Positions 61,237 through 64,000 of a stretch of DNA of 64,000 nucleotides are shown in pieces (positions within the stretch are counted from its first letter, which is position 1; the number at the start of each line of letters is the position of its first letter). A model generated the notes under the pieces. The model was not told where the DNA came from and searched no databases. It saw only the letters and a program-made list of their open reading frames with translations. Origin of the DNA: Paucidesulfovibrio sp050251775 (GTDB lineage: Bacteria; Desulfobacterota; Desulfovibrionia; Desulfovibrionales; Desulfovibrionaceae). Position numbers and translations under genes: made by a program. The DNA lies in assembly GCA_050251775.1 (NCBI GenBank), contig JBFWMD010000007.1:10140-74139 (forward strand). The letters run 5' to 3'.

Positions 61237-62613
61237 ATGCCTTCCGACACGTCTTTCAAAAAGAAACACGCACGAGCGGCCCAGTCCACGGAGTCTCTCC
61301 GCGTTCAGGAAGACGACTGCCGGGACCGCCTCACCCAGGCGGAATCGGAGCTTGCCCGGCTGAAACGGGACAACGCGCGTCTGGCCGCGCTGGCCGACGC
61401 CCCGCGCGAGGCCATCGGCTTTTTCGACGAGTCCCTGCGCTGCGTGGCCGCAAACCCCACCGCCGCGCGGCTCTTTGGATATCGGGACGAAACAGACCTG
61501 CTGGGCCGACACTACCTGGAATTCATCGCTCCCCGCTCCCGGCCGGAGGTTACCCGCCGGTATCGCAACGAAGCAACCACCCCCTATGAGCTTCTTGCTC
61601 TGCGCAAGGACGGCAGCACCTTTCCCGCCGAGGCCCACGGCAAATTCTCCACGTACGAGGGCCGCCCTGTGCGCGTCTCCTGCCTGCGCGACATCACCCG
61701 CCGCAAGGAGATTGAGCAGGAACTCCAGAACACGGCCAGCGAGCTGGAGATCATTTTCGCGTGCAGCAAAGTGGGGCTGATGCTCCTGCGCGGCGGGCGC
61801 TACCTGGCCAAGGCCAACCAGACCCTGGCGGACATCCTCGGCTATGACTCGCCCGAAAAGATGACCGGCAGAAGCATGCGCGAGCTGCATCTGAGCGAGG
61901 AAAACTTCCTCTCCTTCGGGGAGAAATATTACACCGCCCTGGCGCACCAAGCCCAGCAGCACATCGAATACCGACTGCGCCGCAAGGACGGCAGCCCGGT
62001 CTGGTGCATGCTCTCGGGCCAGGCCGTGGACCGCGCCACCCCCGCCGATCTGGACAAGGGCGTGCTCTGGGTCGTGGACGACATCACCCGCATCAAGACC
62101 CAGGAACAGGAACTGCGCATCCTGGCCTGCACCGACTATCTCACCGGTCTGCACAACCGCCGCCACTTCCTGGAACTCGCGGAGCGCGAACTCAAGCGTC
62201 GCAAACGGCTTGGCGGGCATTGCGCCCTGCTGCTCATTGACCTGGACCACTTCAAGGATGTCAACGACCAACTCGGCCACAGCGCCGGGGATTCCGTGCT
62301 CAAGACCTTTGCCCGGCGCTGCTGCGGCGTGCTGCGCGAGGTGGATATCTTCGGTCGTCTGGGCGGCGAGGAGTTCGCCGTGCTCCTGCCGGGAACCGAC
62401 CGTGAAGGCGCCCGCGTCGTGGCCAACCGCATCCGCGAACACATGGGCGGATCGGAAACCCGGACCACCGAGGGCAACATCACCGTCACCGTGAGCATCG
62501 GCGTGGTTTCCACGGAGCAGCCCGTGGCCGACGTGGAAGACCTCATCGCCCGGGCGGACAAGGCCCTCTACCGGGCCAAACGCCAGGGGCGCGACCGCGT
62601 GGAGCTGGGCTGA
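61237..62613 (+). CDS. Cytosolic diguanylate cyclase with two PAS domains
   Basis: 458 residues from ATG 61237 (GAGG six bases upstream; the ATG at 61231 is too close). A basic, coiled N-terminus (QAESELARLKRDNARLAAL) leads into two PAS domains (about 55-165 and 170-290; GRHYLEFIAPRSRPEVT, LADILGYDSPEKMTGRSM). The GGDEF domain has CTDYLTGLHNRRHF, DLDHFKDVND, active-site GGEEF near 376-380, and REVD as RxxD inhibition site. Third intact diguanylate cyclase of the window. No membrane segment, so it senses a cytosolic signal. Confidence 0.88.
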   Translation: MPSDTSFKKKHARAAQSTESLRVQEDDCRDRLTQAESELARLKRDNARLAALADAPREAIGFFDESLRCVAANPTAARLFGYRDETDLLGRHYLEFIAPRSRPEVTRRYRNEATTPYELLALRKDGSTFPAEAHGKFSTYEGRPVRVSCLRDITRRKEIEQELQNTASELEIIFACSKVGLMLLRGGRYLAKANQTLADILGYDSPEKMTGRSMRELHLSEENFLSFGEKYYTALAHQAQQHIEYRLRRKDGSPVWCMLSGQAVDRATPADLDKGVLWVVDDITRIKTQEQELRILACTDYLTGLHNRRHFLELAERELKRRKRLGGHCALLLIDLDHFKDVNDQLGHSAGDSVLKTFARRCCGVLREVDIFGRLGGEEFAVLLPGTDREGARVVANRIREHMGGSETRTTEGNITVTVSIGVVSTEQPVADVEDLIARADKALYRAKRQGRDRVELG

Positions 62614-62731
62614 ACGCTGCGGACATTTCCCGCCCTTGCCGTTTTTCTCCCACCCCGATACAGAAACAATATCCGATCCGGGGCGTAAGGCCCCGCCGGA
62701 CCTCCGCAACCCAGACCCAAGGAGCGTGCGC

Positions 62732-63679
62732 ATGCGTCCCCTGTCCCCCCTGGCCCGCCTCACGGTCCGCGTCGCGGCCTGCCTTGCCGCTCTGCTGCTC
62801 TGCTCCCTTGCCCCGGTCATGGCTGCGGACAAGACCGCTGACCAGATCGCCGAGACCCCGGCCCCGGCTCTGCCCGCCTGGACGGAACCGGCCACGGGCA
62901 TGGAGTTCGTGCGCCTGCCGGGCGGCTGCTTTCTCATGGGCAGCCCCCTGAACGAACCCGGACGCCAGCCCGGCGAGGAGCGCCGCCAGGTCTGCGTGCA
63001 GCCCTTCTGGATCGGAAAATACGAGGTCACCCGGGGAGAGTTCGCGCGGTTCGCGGACGCTTCGGGCTACAAAACCCATGCGGAACGCCAGGGCTGGATC
63101 CGCGTCTGGGACCACCGCTGGGAAAACCTCTACAACAAGAACTGGCGCGACCCGCACATCGAGCAGACCGATGCGCATCCCGTGGTGACCATGGGCTGGG
63201 AGGATGGCGAAGCCATGGCCGCCTGGCTGAACAAGCGCGGGGAGGGACATTTCCGGCTGCCCACGGAAGCGGAATGGGAATACGCGGCCCGCGCCGGAAC
63301 CCAGAGCGCCCGCTACTGGGGCGATGAATACGACGAGCGGCTCTGCTCCTACGCCAACGTGGGCGACCTGACCAACCTCATCGCCTACGGCAACATTTCC
63401 CAGGATCCCTCGCCCGCCACGCCCTGCGAGGACGGCTTTGTCTATTCCGCGCCCGTGGGCAGCTTCCGGCCCAACGCCTTCGGCCTCTACGACATGCTCG
63501 GCAACGCTCAGGAATGGTGCGCCGAGGAAAACCCCGAGGACCCCAAACAGGGACACATGACGCGCGGCGGCAGTTTTCTGTCCATTACGGGCGAGGTGCG
63601 CGCGGCCAAGCGCGAGTGGGTCGCCCACGACTACGGCGTCTACTTCACTCTCGGCTTCCGGCTCGTGCGCGACAAATAG
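62732..63679 (+). CDS. Secreted formylglycine-generating-enzyme-like protein (FGE-sulfatase domain)
   Basis: 315 residues from ATG 62732 (AAGGAG eight bases upstream). Signal peptide with cleavage near 32 (VMAADKTA). Then the FGE/SUMF1 fold: MEFVRLPGGCFLMGSPLNEPGR, KYEVTRGEFARFADASGY, HPVVTMGWEDGEAMAAWLNKRG, RLPTEAEWEYAARAG, LYDMLGNAQEWC and MTRGGSF, GFRLVRD at the end. True FGE oxidises sulfatase Cys using paired active-site Cys; only part of these are evident, so it may be a binding or other SUMF1-type domain. Periplasmic. Confidence 0.85.
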   Translation: MRPLSPLARLTVRVAACLAALLLCSLAPVMAADKTADQIAETPAPALPAWTEPATGMEFVRLPGGCFLMGSPLNEPGRQPGEERRQVCVQPFWIGKYEVTRGEFARFADASGYKTHAERQGWIRVWDHRWENLYNKNWRDPHIEQTDAHPVVTMGWEDGEAMAAWLNKRGEGHFRLPTEAEWEYAARAGTQSARYWGDEYDERLCSYANVGDLTNLIAYGNISQDPSPATPCEDGFVYSAPVGSFRPNAFGLYDMLGNAQEWCAEENPEDPKQGHMTRGGSFLSITGEVRAAKREWVAHDYGVYFTLGFRLVRDK

Positions 63680-63775
63680 CGGCCCGCCTCGTCCGGGCGG
63701 CGTGTTTTCCGCTTGCTCCGCTCCCCCTGCAAGGGTATCTCCTTCGGCCTGAAGCACACCAACCCCGAGGGACAC

Positions 63776-64000
63776 TTGCAGGAACATTCGCGCGCCGCGC
63801 TGCTCATGGCCCTGACCGCCCTGATCTGGAGTTCCGGCGGACTGGCCATCAAGCTGGTGGATCTCCATCCCCTGGCCCTGACCGGGGTGCGCAGCGCGCT
63901 TTCCGCCCTGACCCTGCTGGCGCTCTTTCGCGGACGTTTGCGGTTTTCCCTTTCCCCGGCGCGGCTGGGCGCGGCCCTGGGCTATGCCGGGCTGCTGATC
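63776..64000 (+). CDS. EamA/DMT-family transporter, C-terminus cut by window edge
   Basis: Open to the right edge. The frame reads EHSRAALLMALTALIWSSGGLAIKLVDL, PLALTGVRSALSALTLLALF, matching the first two helices of DMT-family EamA permeases (WSSGGLAIK and GVRSALSAL are typical). I placed the start at TTG 63776 because GAGGG lies four bases before it; ATG 63806 is the alternative but would cut into helix 1. An efflux or uptake permease for small metabolites; substrate unknown. Confidence 0.7.
   Translation, partial: MQEHSRAALLMALTALIWSSGGLAIKLVDLHPLALTGVRSALSALTLLALFRGRLRFSLSPARLGAALGYAGLLI

Overview
The window is GC-rich, densely packed, and reads like a chromosome segment of a sulfate-reducing deltaproteobacterium close to Desulfovibrio (Desulfovibrionaceae). 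This is inferred from gene content, not from a marker gene. The supporting features are an NfnAB electron-bifurcating transhydrogenase, a selenocysteine-containing SelD, a CobD-CobQ fusion, many two-component and diguanylate-cyclase proteins, two sigma-54-type promoters and DASS/NhaB/TauE transporters. I see no rRNA, tRNA, CRISPR array, insertion sequence or prophage.

Layout. 1-2.3 kb: a cut-off secreted protein, selD with an in-frame UGA and SECIS hairpin, and two small paralogous CxxC proteins. 2.3-6.5 kb: copA-copZ, a long upstream region with a Fur-box-like site, an unknown protein and a candidate small structured RNA. 6.5-10.2 kb: nfnAB and a membrane diguanylate cyclase. 10.2-16.3 kb: three glycosyltransferases flanking a second diguanylate cyclase that has a sigma-54-like promoter. 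16.4-19.9 kb: an NtrB/NtrC-like pair and a DUF4911-like protein. 20-25.5 kb (minus strand): CBS protein, DASS transporter, beta-helix protein and nhaB, the last with a structured leader.

26-34.2 kb (minus strand) is the most unusual locus. A near-perfect sigma-54 promoter precedes receiver, Cache-type histidine kinase, three tandem stand-alone receivers, a TauE/SafE permease, a two-TM protein, and a PEP-synthase-like protein that keeps the ATP-grasp and phosphohistidine domains but has an unrecognised C-terminal domain where the PEP barrel should be.

34.4-46.3 kb holds tatD, two phosphoesterases, a Ser/Thr kinase-DUF1566 fusion, the cobD-cobQ fusion, rlmH, 5-formyl-THF cyclo-ligase, a YfiH/PgeF laccase-domain protein, metF and several unknowns. 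Two families of dispersed hairpin repeats (A and B) lie between these genes. 46.5-49.1 kb is metE behind a cobalamin riboswitch, which fits with cobDQ and metF nearby in one-carbon/methionine/B12 metabolism. 49-54.4 kb: a LytTR regulator with a dead receiver, an acetyl-CoA-synthetase-like enzyme with an altered nucleotide loop, and a hybrid kinase. 54.5-64 kb: a second hybrid kinase with a periplasmic solute-binding sensor, lepA, lepB, a small possible hydrolase, a third diguanylate cyclase, a formylglycine-generating-enzyme-like secreted protein, and the start of an EamA transporter cut by the right edge.

Most starts were chosen by ribosome-binding-site spacing. Long open frames opposite real genes are common at this GC content and were treated as shadows.
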